NCBI RefSeq assembly: GCF_900177325.1
Contig: NZ_FXBL01000004.1
Coordinates: 2,542,001-2,606,000, forward strand
Source: Mesorhizobium australicum
Lineage (GTDB): Bacteria; Pseudomonadota; Alphaproteobacteria; Rhizobiales; Rhizobiaceae
Direction: 5' to 3'
Length of the DNA stretch: 64,000 bases
Position 1 is the stretch's first letter. Every line of letters starts with the position of its first letter. The translations under genes and the position numbers were made by a program. Shown here piece by piece: positions 25,596-35,600 of the stretch. Under the pieces are notes generated by a model. The model did not search any database, was not told the origin of the DNA, and saw only the letters and a program-made list of their open reading frames with translations.

Positions 25596-27734
25596 ATGAC
25601 AATGCTTTACGTCGTCATTGCCTGCGGTCTGCTTTCCGTCGTCTACGCCATCTGGGCAACGCAGTCGGTCCTCGCGGCCGACCAGGGAAATGCACGCATG
25701 CAGGAAATCGCCGGCGCCATCCGTGAGGGTGCGCAGGCTTATCTCGCACGTCAGTACACCACCATCGCCATCGTCGGCGTGGTCGTCTTCCTCCTCGCAC
25801 TCTGGCTCCTGTCCTGGCAGGCCGCGATCGGCTTCCTGATCGGCGCGGTGCTGTCGGGTGCCGCTGGCTTCATCGGCATGCACGTTTCCGTTCGCGCCAA
25901 CGTGCGTACGGCGCAGGCCGCTTCGAACAGCCTGGCCGCCGGTCTCGACATCGCCTTCAAGTCGGGCGCCATCACCGGCATGCTGGTGGCCGGGCTCGCG
26001 CTGCTCGGCGTCTCCGTCTACTACTGGATCCTGATCGGTCCGATGGGCTACGCGCCCGCCGATCGCACGGTGATCGATTCTCTCGTGGCGCTGGGCTTCG
26101 GCGCTTCGCTGATCTCCATCTTCGCCCGTCTCGGCGGCGGCATCTTCACCAAGGGTGCGGATGTCGGCGGCGATCTCGTCGGCAAGGTCGAGGCCGGCAT
26201 TCCGGAGGATGATCCGCGCAACCCTGCGACCATTGCGGACAATGTAGGCGACAATGTCGGCGACTGCGCCGGCATGGCCGCGGACCTGTTCGAGACCTAC
26301 GCGGTGACGGTCGTGGCCACCATGGTCCTCGCCGCGATCTTCTTCGCCGGCAGCGCGCTGCTGTCCAGCGTCATGCTCTATCCGCTGGCCATCTGCGGCG
26401 CCTGCATCCTCACCTCGATCGTCGGTACCTTCTTCGTCAAGCTCGGTGCCAACGGTTCGATCATGGGCGCCCTCTACAAGGGCCTCATCGTCACCGGTGT
26501 GCTCTCGGTCGTCGGCCTCGGCGCAGCGACCTCGCTTACCATCGGCTGGGGCGAAGTGGGCACGGCCAACGGCATGCCGATCACCGGCACCAACCTGTTC
26601 ATCTGCGGCCTGATCGGCCTCCTGGTGACAGGGCTGATCGTCGTGATCACCGAATACTACACCGGCACCAACAAGCGCCCGGTGAACTCGATCGCCCAGG
26701 CGTCGGTCACTGGTCACGGCACCAACGTCATCCAGGGCCTCGCCGTCTCGCTCGAATCGACGGCTCTGCCGGCGATCGTCATCGTTGGCGGCATCATCGC
26801 GACCTACCAGCTTGCCGGCCTGTTCGGCACGGGCATCGCGGTGACGACCATGCTCGGCCTCGCCGGCATGATCGTGGCGCTCGACGCCTTTGGCCCGGTC
26901 ACCGACAATGCCGGCGGTATCGCCGAGATGTCGGGCCTGCCGAAGGAAGTGCGCCACTCCACCGACGCGCTCGACGCGGTCGGCAACACGACCAAGGCGG
27001 TCACCAAGGGCTATGCGATCGGCTCTGCCGGTCTCGGCGCGCTGGTGCTGTTCGCGGCCTACAGCTACGACCTGCAGTATTTCGCCGCGAACGCGACCCA
27101 GTATCCGTATTTTGCGGATATCGGAACGGTGTCGTTCGATCTGTCGAACCCGTATGTCGTCGCCGGCCTGATCTTTGGCGGCCTGATCCCCTATCTCTTC
27201 GGCGGCATCGCTATGACGGCCGTCGGGCGCGCGGCGGGTTCGATCGTCGAGGAGGTGCGCAAGCAGTTCCGCGAGAACCCGGGCATCATGCAGGGCACGA
27301 CCAAGCCGAACTATGCACGCGCGGTCGACATCCTGACCCGGGCTGCGATCAAGGAAATGATCATCCCGTCGCTGCTGCCGGTCCTGGCTCCGCTCGTCGT
27401 CTATTTCGGTGTGCTGCTGATCTCGGGCTCCAAGGCTTCGGCCTTCGCCGCGCTCGGGGCTTCGCTGCTCGGCGTTATCGTCAACGGCCTCTTCGTCGCC
27501 ATCTCGATGACCTCGGGCGGCGGTGCGTGGGACAACGCCAAGAAATCCTTCGAGGACGGTTTCGTCGACAAGGACGGCGTCAAGCATTTGAAGGGCTCCG
27601 AGGCGCACAAGGCCTCGGTCACGGGCGACACGGTCGGCGATCCCTACAAGGATACCGCCGGCCCGGCCGTGAACCCTGCGATCAAGATCACCAACATCGT
27701 GGCGCTTCTGCTGCTCGCCGTGCTCGCGCACTGA
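25596..27734 (+). CDS. hppA: Membrane-bound proton-pumping pyrophosphatase
   Basis: A 712-residue membrane protein with about 16 transmembrane segments that hydrolyses pyrophosphate and pumps H+ across the inner membrane. The pyrophosphate site appears in [18 protein letters not shown] (residues about 188-206) followed by [18 protein letters not shown]. At residue 467 the motif [10 protein letters not shown] has lysine and T470; K+-dependent members have alanines at these positions, so this should be the K+-independent H+ type. Start at 25596 is preceded by AAGGGAAA. Size and order of motifs match the family fully. A strong hairpin terminator follows. Confidence 0.96.
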   Translation: MTMLYVVIACGLLSVVYAIWATQSVLAADQGNARMQEIAGAIREGAQAYLARQYTTIAIVGVVVFLLALWLLSWQAAIGFLIGAVLSGAAGFIGMHVSVRANVRTAQAASNSLAAGLDIAFKSGAITGMLVAGLALLGVSVYYWILIGPMGYAPADRTVIDSLVALGFGASLISIFARLGGGIFTKGADVGGDLVGKVEAGIPEDDPRNPATIADNVGDNVGDCAGMAADLFETYAVTVVATMVLAAIFFAGSALLSSVMLYPLAICGACILTSIVGTFFVKLGANGSIMGALYKGLIVTGVLSVVGLGAATSLTIGWGEVGTANGMPITGTNLFICGLIGLLVTGLIVVITEYYTGTNKRPVNSIAQASVTGHGTNVIQGLAVSLESTALPAIVIVGGIIATYQLAGLFGTGIAVTTMLGLAGMIVALDAFGPVTDNAGGIAEMSGLPKEVRHSTDALDAVGNTTKAVTKGYAIGSAGLGALVLFAAYSYDLQYFAANATQYPYFADIGTVSFDLSNPYVVAGLIFGGLIPYLFGGIAMTAVGRAAGSIVEEVRKQFRENPGIMQGTTKPNYARAVDILTRAAIKEMIIPSLLPVLAPLVVYFGVLLISGSKASAFAALGASLLGVIVNGLFVAISMTSGGGAWDNAKKSFEDGFVDKDGVKHLKGSEAHKASVTGDTVGDPYKDTAGPAVNPAIKITNIVALLLLAVLAH

Positions 27735-27756
27735 GCGCGAAGACAGTCCCAAGAAG

Positions 27757-27786
27757 GAACCCCGCGGGAGCAATTCCGCGGGGTTC
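27757..27786 (+). terminator. Hairpin terminator between hppA and bamE, likely bidirectional
   Basis: A thirteen-pair stem (27757-27769 with 27774-27786, one G-T wobble) encloses the loop GCAA, a very stable GNRA tetraloop. It lies between two converging genes. The T tract is weak on either strand (TTG on plus, CTTCTT on minus), so release may be less than complete. Confidence 0.75.
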
Positions 27787-27836
27787 TTGATTCTGTGATT
27801 GAGATGACGGCCGTGCGATCGCGTCTGCGAACGGGA

Positions 27837-28361
27837 TCAGCCGCCGGGATTGCCGAACAGGTTCGGTGCCTGCCCCTTCTTGCCGCCGAAGCCGGACAGG
27901 ATCTGGCCGAGGAAGTTCTGGTCCTTGCCGCCCGTCGGGGTGGTGCGGGAGATGAAGTCGAACACCTTGCCGTCCTGCATGCCGTAATTGGCGATGTTCA
28001 CGACGCGGTCGTCGGGGCCAAAATAGACAGCGAGCACGCGCTGGTCCACGATATGGGGATTCTGCCATGCCATCGAGCGATGGCGCTTCTGCGAGATATA
28101 GTAGAAGACCTCGTTGTCGAAGGTCGCGCGCGTCGAGGGCGAACCGAGCGCGAGCAGCACCTGTTCGCGGCTCGATCCGGGCGGTACGAGGTCGATCGCC
28201 TGCGGATCGATCACATAGCCCTGGGTCAGGGTCTCGCTGCTCGACAGAGCCGAACCGGCATTGCAGCCTGACAGCGCGGCCACCGCGGCCACGGCCAGCA
28301 TCGCGGAGCCCAACCGGGCAGTTCCCGCCTTGATTTTCAATGCACGCAACGACATCTCCAT
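27837..28361 (-). CDS. bamE: Outer membrane protein assembly factor BamE
   Basis: A 174-residue lipoprotein of the beta-barrel assembly machinery. Signal and lipobox: a hydrophobic stretch ending LSGC, with the lipid-attached C33, is followed by the BamE fold, of which IDLVPPGSSREQVLLALGSPS and VFYYISQKRHR are typical (helix with small-residue turns, then strand). The C-terminal extension of about 40 residues (after 140) is longer than in Escherichia coli BamE. Start at 28361 has GGGAG upstream; ATG at 28355 is an alternative. Confidence 0.88.
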   Translation of the reverse strand: MEMSLRALKIKAGTARLGSAMLAVAAVAALSGCNAGSALSSSETLTQGYVIDPQAIDLVPPGSSREQVLLALGSPSTRATFDNEVFYYISQKRHRSMAWQNPHIVDQRVLAVYFGPDDRVVNIANYGMQDGKVFDFISRTTPTGGKDQNFLGQILSGFGGKKGQAPNLFGNPGG

Positions 28362-28464
28362 GTCACTCAGGCTCCCGCGGCGGCTTGCGCGAAGCGGGAG
28401 ACTCGGTAAACCAGCTTTCGGGCCGATGCAACCGAAGCTGCGCAATCGGCTGGAGCCCTCCGGT

Positions 28465-29016
28465 ATGTTCAAGCAATTCTTCAACCCGGCGCGACGGCGA
28501 AACCGCGCCATAGCAGATGCCGTCTACGCCCGAATCGTGGCGGCGGCGCGGCAGCCGGCCGCTTATTCGGATTGGGCCGTCCCCGACACGCCGCTCGGCC
28601 GCTTCGAAATGGTGGGATTGCACATCTATCTGTTCCTGCGCCGGATACGGGGCGAGGGCGCGGCAGCCGATGCCCTGGGGCAGGAACTCGCCGACACCTT
28701 TTTCCTTGACGTCGACCAGTCGCTGCGCGAGCTCGGCATCGGCGACATGGGCATTCCGAAACGGATGAAGACGCTGGCGAGGATGTTCTACGGCCGCACG
28801 AAGAGCTATGACGAGGCGCTCGACGCGGGCGACCTGGGGGCGCTGACGGCAGCGCTTCGACGCAATGTGCGACCGGACGCGGCAGACTGGCCGCAGGCGG
28901 CGCAACTCGCGGCCTATGTCGTGCAAGCGTCGGATGAACTCGCGGGCCAGCAGCTCGACGTTTTGCTTTCGGGCGAGGTGCAGTTCCCGCAAGCGGGAGA
29001 AGGGAAGGGGCAGTGA
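28465..29016 (+). CDS. Ubiquinol-cytochrome c chaperone (CBP3-like) protein
   Basis: A 183-residue protein of the Ubiq_cyt_C_chap family (mitochondrial CBP3/UQCC1 relatives), needed for assembly of the cytochrome bc1 complex. Key stretch: YSDWAVPDTPLGRFEMVGLH near residue 35 and FFLDVDQSLRELGIGDMGI near 90. The start is ATG 28465; in-frame codons further upstream belong to sequence antisense to bamE. The stop overlaps the start of the DUF177 gene by one base (TGATG). This pairing is common in Rhizobiales. Confidence 0.85.
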   Translation: MFKQFFNPARRRNRAIADAVYARIVAAARQPAAYSDWAVPDTPLGRFEMVGLHIYLFLRRIRGEGAAADALGQELADTFFLDVDQSLRELGIGDMGIPKRMKTLARMFYGRTKSYDEALDAGDLGALTAALRRNVRPDAADWPQAAQLAAYVVQASDELAGQQLDVLLSGEVQFPQAGEGKGQ

Positions 29017-29558
29017 TGGACAAGAGCCCGATTTCATATCCGATCGACGTGCGGCGTCTGCCGCAGAAGGGCTTTCCGGTTATTGTCGAGCCGAACGCAA
29101 AGGAGCTGGGCGAGCTTGCCCGCGCGCAAAACCTGGTTTCGGTGGGCTCGTTCCATGCCGAGCTTCTCCTGAAGGACTGGAAGCGTGGCGGCGTAAGCGT
29201 CACCGGCCGTGTTCGCGCCTCGATCGTCCAGGAATGCGTGGTCACACTCGAGCCGGTCGAGGCGGAGATCGACGAGCAGGTCGACATCGTCTTCGTGCCG
29301 GAGGGTTCGCCGCTGGCGCGCGACACGATCGACGAGGGAGAGCTCGTGCTCTCGGCCGACGCGTCCGACCCGCCCGAAACCTTCGACGGGGTGACGATCG
29401 ACGCCGGCGCGGTGGCCGAGGAGTTCTTCGCGCTCGGCATTGATCCCTACCCGCGCAAGCCCGGGGCCGAGCTGCCTGGGGCCGTCTCGGCGGGCGACAA
29501 GGATTCGCCGTTCGCGGCCCTTCGCGACCCGAATTCGCAAAGTTCGAAAAGGCGGTAG
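29016..29558 (+). CDS. DUF177 (YceD-like) protein
   Basis: A 180-residue protein of the YceD/DUF177 family. In plants and bacteria, members are linked to accumulation of 23S rRNA, and often stand next to rpmF and plsX. Family traits: GVSVTGRVRASIVQECVVTLEPVEAEI (residues 55-81) and the conserved EEFFALGIDPYPRKPGA near the C-terminus. Here it precedes plsX by 109 bases without an rpmF gene between, as is usual for Rhizobiales. Confidence 0.85.
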   Translation: MDKSPISYPIDVRRLPQKGFPVIVEPNAKELGELARAQNLVSVGSFHAELLLKDWKRGGVSVTGRVRASIVQECVVTLEPVEAEIDEQVDIVFVPEGSPLARDTIDEGELVLSADASDPPETFDGVTIDAGAVAEEFFALGIDPYPRKPGAELPGAVSAGDKDSPFAALRDPNSQSSKRR

Positions 29559-29667
29559 CGGGCTCCAAATGGAGGTTGTGCGGCGACGCAAAACCGCTAT
29601 TTTCGCCGCTGGCTTGGCCTGTCCCGCATCCTGCGGATAGAAACGTCAAAAAAGAGACTAGGCGCGC

Positions 29668-30738
29668 GTGATCAGGATTTCGATTGATGCGATGGGGGGC
29701 GACCACGGGCCCGAAATCGTCATGCCCGGCCTGCTGCGGGTCGCGGAACGCCGCCCCGACGTGCGTTTCCTCATTTACGGCCGTGAGGATGTGGTCTCAC
29801 CGCACTTCATAAAGCATCCGCGCCTGCGCGCGATCAGCCAGTTCGTCCATTGCGAAGTGGCGGTGCGAATGGAGGACAAGCCGAGCCAGGCCCTACGCCA
29901 TGGCCGCTGGAAATCTTCGATGTGGAAGGCGATCGAGGCCGTGAAAGCCGGCGACGCCGATGTCTGCGTCTCCGCCGGCAACACCGGCGCGCTGATGGCC
30001 ATGTCGAAGTTCTGCCTGCGCACGATGGCGCAGATCGACCGTCCCGCGATCGCCGCGATCTGGCCGACGACGCGCGGCGAAAGCGTGGTGCTGGATGTCG
30101 GCGCCACGATCGGCGCAGACGCGCATCAGCTGATCGATTTCGCCATCCTGGGGTCGGCGATGGCGCGTGCCGTCTTCGGCATCGCGAAGCCGTCGGTCGG
30201 CCTGCTCAATGTCGGCGTCGAGGAGATCAAGGGCCAAGAGGACGTTCGCGAAGCGGGCTCGCTGCTGCGCGCTGCCGAACTCACCTCGATGGACTACCGT
30301 GGCTTTGTGGAAGGCGACGACCTGGGCAAGGGCACGACCGACGTCGTCGTGACCGAGGGATTCTCCGGCAACATCGCGCTCAAGACCGCGGAAGGCACGG
30401 CCAAGCAGATCTCCGGCTACCTGCGCGCGGCGATGAGCCGGACGCTGATGGCCAGGATAGGCTATCTCTTCGCCAAGGGCGCGTTCGACAGGCTGCGTGA
30501 GAAGATGGACGTGCGCAAGATCAACGGCGGCGTCTTTCTTGGCCTCAACGGCATCGTGGTGAAGAGCCATGGCGGCACCGACGACGAGGGATTCGCGGCT
30601 GCTGTCGAGCTCGGCTACGACATGGCGCGCAACGGGCTGATCGAGAAAATCCGCGCCGACCTCGACCAGTTCCATGCCCGCGCGCCGGAACTGTCGCGCC
30701 GCAAGGCCGCCGAACCCACCGAGGAAGGGCAAGACTGA
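29668..30738 (+). CDS. plsX: Phosphate acyltransferase PlsX
   Basis: A 356-residue enzyme that makes acyl-phosphate from acyl-ACP for phospholipid synthesis. [18 protein letters not shown] opens the protein with the family signature, and [13 protein letters not shown] and [13 protein letters not shown] follow. The start is a GTG at 29668, giving the usual N-terminus. It overlaps the start of fabH by one base. Confidence 0.95.
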   Translation: MIRISIDAMGGDHGPEIVMPGLLRVAERRPDVRFLIYGREDVVSPHFIKHPRLRAISQFVHCEVAVRMEDKPSQALRHGRWKSSMWKAIEAVKAGDADVCVSAGNTGALMAMSKFCLRTMAQIDRPAIAAIWPTTRGESVVLDVGATIGADAHQLIDFAILGSAMARAVFGIAKPSVGLLNVGVEEIKGQEDVREAGSLLRAAELTSMDYRGFVEGDDLGKGTTDVVVTEGFSGNIALKTAEGTAKQISGYLRAAMSRTLMARIGYLFAKGAFDRLREKMDVRKINGGVFLGLNGIVVKSHGGTDDEGFAAAVELGYDMARNGLIEKIRADLDQFHARAPELSRRKAAEPTEEGQD

Positions 30739-31709
30739 TGATCCGCTCGCAAGTAAGGGGGGTGGGGTCCGCCCTGCCTCGGCGCGTACTCACCAACGCC
30801 GAACTGTCGCAGATGGTCGACACGTCCGACGAGTGGATCGTGCAGCGCACCGGCATCCGCCAGCGCCATATCGCTTCGGACGACGAGACGACGGCCTCGC
30901 TCGGCGAGGCGGCTGCGCGCGCCGCTCTCGCCAATGCAGGTCTCACACCGGCCGACATCGACCTGATCGTGCTTGCCACCTCCACGCCGAACAATACCTT
31001 TCCTGCAACGGCGGTGGAGATCCAGAACCGGCTCGGCATGCACCACGGCTTCGCCTTCGATCTCCAGGCGGTGTGCAGCGGCTTCGTCTACGCCGTCTCG
31101 GTCGCTGATCTGCATATCCGCGGCGGCATGGCGAAGCGGGTCCTGGTCATTGGCGCGGAAACCTTCTCGCGCATCCTCGACTGGTCTGACCGGACGACCT
31201 GCGTCCTGTTCGGCGACGGCGCCGGCGCGATCGTGCTGGAAGCGGTGGAGATGCACGGAACGGGCGCCGACACGGGCATCCTCTCCTCCGCGCTGCGCTC
31301 CGATGGCGCCCATAAGGACAAGCTCTATGTCGATGGCGGGCCCTCGACCACGGGCACGGTCGGCCATCTGCGTATGGAAGGGAAGGAAGTCTTCAAGCAC
31401 GCCGTCGGCATGATCACCGACGTGGTGACGTCGGCGCTCGCCGCGGGTGGCGCGACGGCGGACGACCTTGACTGGTTTGTCCCTCACCAGGCCAATCTGC
31501 GCATCATCGATGCGTCGGCGAAGAAGATGGGTATTGCCCCGTCCAAGGTCGTGGCGACCGTGAGCGATCACGGCAACACGTCGGCCGCCTCCGTTCCCCT
31601 CGCGCTTTCTGTCGCCGTCGCCGACGGCCGAATCAAGAAGGGTGATCTCGTCCTGCTCGAGGCGATGGGTGGAGGCTTTACGTGGGGAGCCGTTCTGCTA
31701 CGGTGGTAA
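30738..31709 (+). CDS. fabH: 3-Oxoacyl-ACP synthase III (FabH)
   Basis: A 323-residue condensing enzyme that starts fatty-acid chains from acetyl-CoA and malonyl-ACP. The catalytic triad is readable as C113 (AVCSGF), H250 (VPHQANLR) and N280 (HGNTSAAS). The early segment [18 protein letters not shown] is typical of FabH. Together with plsX and ihfA it forms the conserved series in Rhizobiales. Confidence 0.96.
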   Translation: MIRSQVRGVGSALPRRVLTNAELSQMVDTSDEWIVQRTGIRQRHIASDDETTASLGEAAARAALANAGLTPADIDLIVLATSTPNNTFPATAVEIQNRLGMHHGFAFDLQAVCSGFVYAVSVADLHIRGGMAKRVLVIGAETFSRILDWSDRTTCVLFGDGAGAIVLEAVEMHGTGADTGILSSALRSDGAHKDKLYVDGGPSTTGTVGHLRMEGKEVFKHAVGMITDVVTSALAAGGATADDLDWFVPHQANLRIIDASAKKMGIAPSKVVATVSDHGNTSAASVPLALSVAVADGRIKKGDLVLLEAMGGGFTWGAVLLRW

Positions 31710-31836
31710 GGTCGGGTTTCAAACAGAGCTTGCGGCGCTGGGGGGCGTATGCCGTAGGTTCTTGACCAGGGCCGGTCGATTTTTTACGTTGCTTTATCGC
31801 TGTTTAGTCGGATTTGTTGGTTTGCAGGAAGGTCGC

Positions 31837-32160
31837 ATGGGGGGAAACACACTTACGCGCGCCGACCTCGCCGAGGCAGTCTACCGCAAGGTGGGATTGT
31901 CTCGAACCGAATCCGCACAGCTCGTCGAGATGGTGCTGGACGAGATCTGCGACGCGATCGTGCGTGGCGAGACCGTCAAGCTGTCCTCTTTCGCGACCTT
32001 CCAGGTGCGCTCGAAGAATGAGAGAATCGGGCGCAACCCGAAGACCGGCGAGGAAGTGCCGATCCTTCCGCGCAAGGTCATGACCTTCAAAGCGTCGAAC
32101 GTGCTGAAGAGCAAGATCCTCCGGAATCACCAGCAGGCGAAGCCGAAAGGCGGAAAATAG
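31837..32160 (+). CDS. ihfA: Integration host factor alpha subunit
   Basis: A 107-residue DNA-bending protein of the HU/IHF family. The N-terminal helices start at [16 protein letters not shown], the beta arm carries [20 protein letters not shown] (with the proline that enters DNA), and [15 protein letters not shown] closes the fold. Start ATG at 31837 with CAGGAAGG upstream; longer upstream reading frames cover sequence of the fabH region. The 127-base gap after fabH contains an AT-rich stretch that could be its promoter. Confidence 0.94.
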   Translation: MGGNTLTRADLAEAVYRKVGLSRTESAQLVEMVLDEICDAIVRGETVKLSSFATFQVRSKNERIGRNPKTGEEVPILPRKVMTFKASNVLKSKILRNHQQAKPKGGK

Positions 32161-32257
32161 CTGGGGGCGGTTCGCCCGCGTCTCCACATCGCCTTGAATA
32201 TCGCCACGCAAACCGCTGGAATGTGTGACGAATCACGATTGGGGGAGGCATAGCCGC

Positions 32258-32803
32258 ATGGACAAGAGCCCCGACGCATTCCGCACCATCAGCGAGGTCG
32301 CAGAAGACCTCGACCTTCCCCAGCACGTCTTGCGCTTCTGGGAGACGCGATTCACCCAGATCAAGCCGATGAAGCGAGGCGGGGGCCGCCGCTATTACCG
32401 GCCTCAGGACGTGGACCTGATCAAGGGCATCCGCCACCTGCTCTACGACCAGGGCTACACGATCAAGGGCGTCCAGAAGCTGCTGCGGGAGAACGGCAAC
32501 CAGTTCATCGCCGCCGTCGGCACGGGCGATATGGCTGCGGTCGCGGCGATCGCGGCGCGCAAGCAGGAGGCCGCGCAAGCGGCTGCGGCGAGCACGGCCC
32601 CGCGCGGCGGCGTGGACGACGAGATGCTGGTAGGCGAGCCAAAGGTGAAGCCCAGCCGGCGTTTCTTCGGCCTGGGCAAGGCCGACGACGACGGCCCGGT
32701 GGCCCCTGGTCAATCGCGCCTGTCAAAGGACAATCGCGCGCTCTTGCAGGAAGCGCTGTTCGACCTGCTCGAATGCAAGCGCCTGCTCGACCAGGTACGC
32801 TGA
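32258..32803 (+). CDS. MerR-family transcriptional regulator
   Basis: A 181-residue protein. The N-terminal winged helix [25 protein letters not shown] with the basic [16 protein letters not shown] is a MerR-type DNA-binding domain; the MerR family usually activates from long-spacer promoters. After residue 75 there is a variable region rich in alanine, and a short C-terminal helix ([21 protein letters not shown]) that may dimerise. No metal- or drug-binding site is recognised. This gene follows ihfA in many Rhizobiales genomes. GGGGGAGG precedes the start. Confidence 0.88.
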   Translation: MDKSPDAFRTISEVAEDLDLPQHVLRFWETRFTQIKPMKRGGGRRYYRPQDVDLIKGIRHLLYDQGYTIKGVQKLLRENGNQFIAAVGTGDMAAVAAIAARKQEAAQAAAASTAPRGGVDDEMLVGEPKVKPSRRFFGLGKADDDGPVAPGQSRLSKDNRALLQEALFDLLECKRLLDQVR

Positions 32804-32846
32804 CGGATTTACTGAAAAGAACGGGCGGAGAAGCCTTCGGCGGCGC

Positions 32847-33521
32847 TTATGCGCCGCCGATCAGCGCCGTGAACGAATATTCCGGCCAGATGCCGATCGC
32901 ACCGTCGTACATCATCTTCAGCGCGACGTAGAGGATGATGACCAGGCCGACATAGGCGATCCAGCGGTGGCGATGCAGAAGCTGCGCAATGAAGGACGCC
33001 GCGAAGCCCATCAACGCGATGGACATAGCGAGGCCGATGATAAGGACGGTCGGATGTTCGCGCGCCGCGCCTGCGACCGCCAGGACGTTGTCGAGCGACA
33101 TCGACACGTCGGCGATGACGATCTGCCACGCGGCCTGCGCAAAGGTCTTGCGCGGCGCGCCTTTGGCAATTGTCCCGTCCTCGTTGGTGTCCTGATTGAG
33201 AAGCGCTTCCTCGGCGGCCTGCTCTTCCTCGTGGCTGACCGTCATCTCGCGGTACATCTTCCAGCAGACCCAGAGCAGCAGCAGTCCGCCAGCCACCAGC
33301 AAGCCCGGTCCGAGCGCGAGCAACTGGGTGGTGATGAGCGCGAAGCAGATGCGCAGCACGGTCGCCGCGAGGATACCGATAAGGATCGCTTTGCCGCGCT
33401 GATCCTTCGGCAGGCCGGCCGCGGCGAGGCCGATGACGATGGCATTGTCGCCCGCCAGGACCAGGTCGATCGCAAGGACTTGCAGAAGCGCGGTGAACCC
33501 TTCGGCGGTGAAGATTTCCAT
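32847..33521 (-). CDS. TerC/YjbE-type integral membrane protein
   Basis: A 224-residue protein with seven hydrophobic segments. The repeated element is clear: LVLAGDNAIVIGLAAAGLP near residue 20 and ADVSMSLDNVLAVAGAA near 130; these acidic intramembrane pairs (GDNA, SLDN) are characteristic of the TerC superfamily, whose members move manganese or other metal ions out of the cell in characterised cases. The start ATG at 33521 with AAGG upstream. A perfect inverted repeat, GGCGGCGC/GCGCCGCC at 32839-32858, spans the stop codon and has no clear T tract. tRNA-Pro lies 83 bases upstream on the same strand. Confidence 0.85.
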   Translation of the reverse strand: MEIFTAEGFTALLQVLAIDLVLAGDNAIVIGLAAAGLPKDQRGKAILIGILAATVLRICFALITTQLLALGPGLLVAGGLLLLWVCWKMYREMTVSHEEEQAAEEALLNQDTNEDGTIAKGAPRKTFAQAAWQIVIADVSMSLDNVLAVAGAAREHPTVLIIGLAMSIALMGFAASFIAQLLHRHRWIAYVGLVIILYVALKMMYDGAIGIWPEYSFTALIGGA

Positions 33522-33604
33522 GGACGACCTTGCCGATATCGAGAGACGCCCGCGCAGGGCAAAGAAGACGCACCCGAAATGGGACACGCATGCCGGTATT
33601 TCAA

Positions 33605-33681
<77 letters not shown>

Positions 33682-33694
33682 AACCGCGGCAAGC

Positions 33695-33721
33695 CCTATA
33701 GAACACGGGGTTAAGAGGCAA
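33695..33721 (-). promoter_or_regulatory. Candidate promoter of tRNA-Pro
   Basis: On the minus strand TTGCCT (33716-33721) and TATAGG (33695-33700) are separated by 15 bases, slightly short of the ideal 16-18, and lie 13 bases before the tRNA 5' end. The position fits a short tRNA leader. Confidence 0.35.
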
Positions 33722-33838
33722 GGGGGTAAATCGGGGCGGGGAACGAAAGCCCTGCGTCGTCCGGCCATTGTCCGCGCCTTGTTGATAGCGCGGCACGCCG
33801 GGACTATCCTTAGGTCAGCAATCAGAGGTTTGGGCGGC

Positions 33839-35593
33839 GTGGACGCACGCGGGCGGTCGAGATTCTGGGCGAGTGCGCTGGCGGGGCTAGGCGGCCTCTG
33901 CGCCTTCATGTTTTCGGCACCGGGACAGGCGGGACTCGCGCTCGACGGGGAGGTGAGGGCGGACCTCGCCCGCCGCGCCGACGACATCGCCGCTGTGGTC
34001 GATGACCTTCGGGCGATGCCCTCGCTGCGCGAGGCTGTCTCGAGGGGACAGCGGCGGCTCGCGCTGGTGATCGGCAACAACGACTATGACGAGCTGAACG
34101 ACCTTAACAAGGCCGAGGGAGACGCCGTTTCCCTGAAGTCGACCCTGGAGGAACTCGGCTTTTCCGTCACGCTGAAGCTGAACGTGTCCGCCAGGGATTT
34201 CGACGATGCGGTGGACGCGTTCGTCGACAGCCTGAAGCGGGGAGATGTCGCCTTCTTCTTCTTTGCCGGCCACGGCGTGAGCTACGAGCAACGCAACTTC
34301 CTGCTGCCGGCCGACATGCCCGCGCTCGATGCCATCCGCGAATCGCGGCTCGAGCGCTATTCGGTCGATGCGCAGGATCTGGTCGACCGGATCTACGAGC
34401 GCGGCGTCGAGATCGCCTTCGTCGTGCTCGACGCCTGTCGCGACAATCCTTTCCCGCCCGACGCCGATACGCGAGCAGTGCGCGCCTATGGCGGCCTGGC
34501 ACGGATGACGCCTCAGAAGGGCGCCTTCGTCCTTTATTCCGCCGGCATCGGCCAGAAGGCGCTGGACCGGCTCGGGCCCGACGACACCGATCCGAATTCG
34601 GTCTTCACGCGCACGTTCAAGCCGATCCTCTCGACGCCGGGAATGCCGGCGGTCGAGATCGCCAAGCGCACGCAGGTCGAGGTGCATGCGCTCGCCGCGA
34701 CCGTGCCGCACGACCAGGATCCGGCTTATTACGACCAGGTGGTCGGGCAGTTCTATCTCAAGGCGCCGCGTCCCAAGCTCTACGGCCTGGTGATCGGCAT
34801 CGACGACTATGGCGGCCGGCACAACCTGCGCGGCGCGGTCAATGATGCAAGGCATATGTCGGACGCTCTCGCCGCCGTCGGAGCGGAGAAGGTCGTCACA
34901 CTCCTCGACCACGACGCCCGCCTCAAGTTCATCGACTACGTCTGGAACGATTTGCTCGAAGATGCAGATCCCGGCGATACGATCGTCTTCACTTATTCGG
35001 GGCAGGGGACGCAGGAGCCGGCGCCCGACAAGCTGAACGAGAAGGATGGACTGCGTGACTTCCTCATTCTTCCGGGACCCCAGCCGCTCGACAAATATTC
35101 CGACCTCGCCGACTTCAGCGCCGACAGGAAGCTGACCGACGATATCTTTACGGAGTGGATGGCCGCCGCTGCGCGCAAGAACGTCAACGTCATCGTGCTG
35201 ATCGACGGCTGCCATGCCGGCGGCATACTCGACCGCGAATTCGCCAACGTGACCTTCTTCGGTGCTTCGCAGGAAGACGAGTTCGCGATGGAACAGGACT
35301 TCGAAGGAGAACAGCAGGGGCTGGCCAGCTATGTTTTCGCGCGCGGAATGACCGGCAGTGCCGACCTGAACGGCGACGGTTATATCACACAGCGTGAACT
35401 CTTCGCCTATGGCGACCAGAACGTGTTTCACATGTCGGCCGGGCGGCAGAACCCGCAGTTCTACCCTGCGATCGAGGCAAGCAGCCCGGGCCTCGCACTG
35501 CTCCGTTCCGCCAAGGCAGACGCGACGGGCGATCTGACGGCGCATTGGCTGCCGCTGCCGAAGGCGGTCCAGGACGACGGCGGCACGCGATAG
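33839..35593 (+). CDS. Exported tandem caspase-like protein with an EF-hand
   Basis: A 584-residue protein. The start is inferred to be GTG at 33839: the long frame upstream runs through the tRNA on the other strand, and GTG gives a basic start and hydrophobic segment (FWASALAGLGGLCAFMF) as signal or anchor. The first caspase (peptidase C14-type) domain starts near residue 76 (RRLALVIGNNDYDELNDL), with H145 in FFFAGHGV and C200 in LDACRDNPF, both intact. A second, similar domain begins near residue 318 (LYGLVIGIDDYGG): its cysteine is kept (C458, IDGCHAGG), but the histidine is glutamine (Q389, YSGQGTQ). Residues 509-520, DLNGDGYITQRE, form a complete 12-residue EF-hand calcium loop. Neighbours are tRNA-Pro and the exopolysaccharide locus. 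The substrate is unknown. Confidence 0.85.
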   Translation: MDARGRSRFWASALAGLGGLCAFMFSAPGQAGLALDGEVRADLARRADDIAAVVDDLRAMPSLREAVSRGQRRLALVIGNNDYDELNDLNKAEGDAVSLKSTLEELGFSVTLKLNVSARDFDDAVDAFVDSLKRGDVAFFFFAGHGVSYEQRNFLLPADMPALDAIRESRLERYSVDAQDLVDRIYERGVEIAFVVLDACRDNPFPPDADTRAVRAYGGLARMTPQKGAFVLYSAGIGQKALDRLGPDDTDPNSVFTRTFKPILSTPGMPAVEIAKRTQVEVHALAATVPHDQDPAYYDQVVGQFYLKAPRPKLYGLVIGIDDYGGRHNLRGAVNDARHMSDALAAVGAEKVVTLLDHDARLKFIDYVWNDLLEDADPGDTIVFTYSGQGTQEPAPDKLNEKDGLRDFLILPGPQPLDKYSDLADFSADRKLTDDIFTEWMAAAARKNVNVIVLIDGCHAGGILDREFANVTFFGASQEDEFAMEQDFEGEQQGLASYVFARGMTGSADLNGDGYITQRELFAYGDQNVFHMSAGRQNPQFYPAIEASSPGLALLRSAKADATGDLTAHWLPLPKAVQDDGGTR

Positions 35594-35600
35594 GCCGCGC

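Noticed and set aside
25479..27773. A 764-codon open frame opposite hppA
   Set aside because: Composition is dominated by D, R, H and G as expected for antisense of membrane protein codons; hppA itself is certain.
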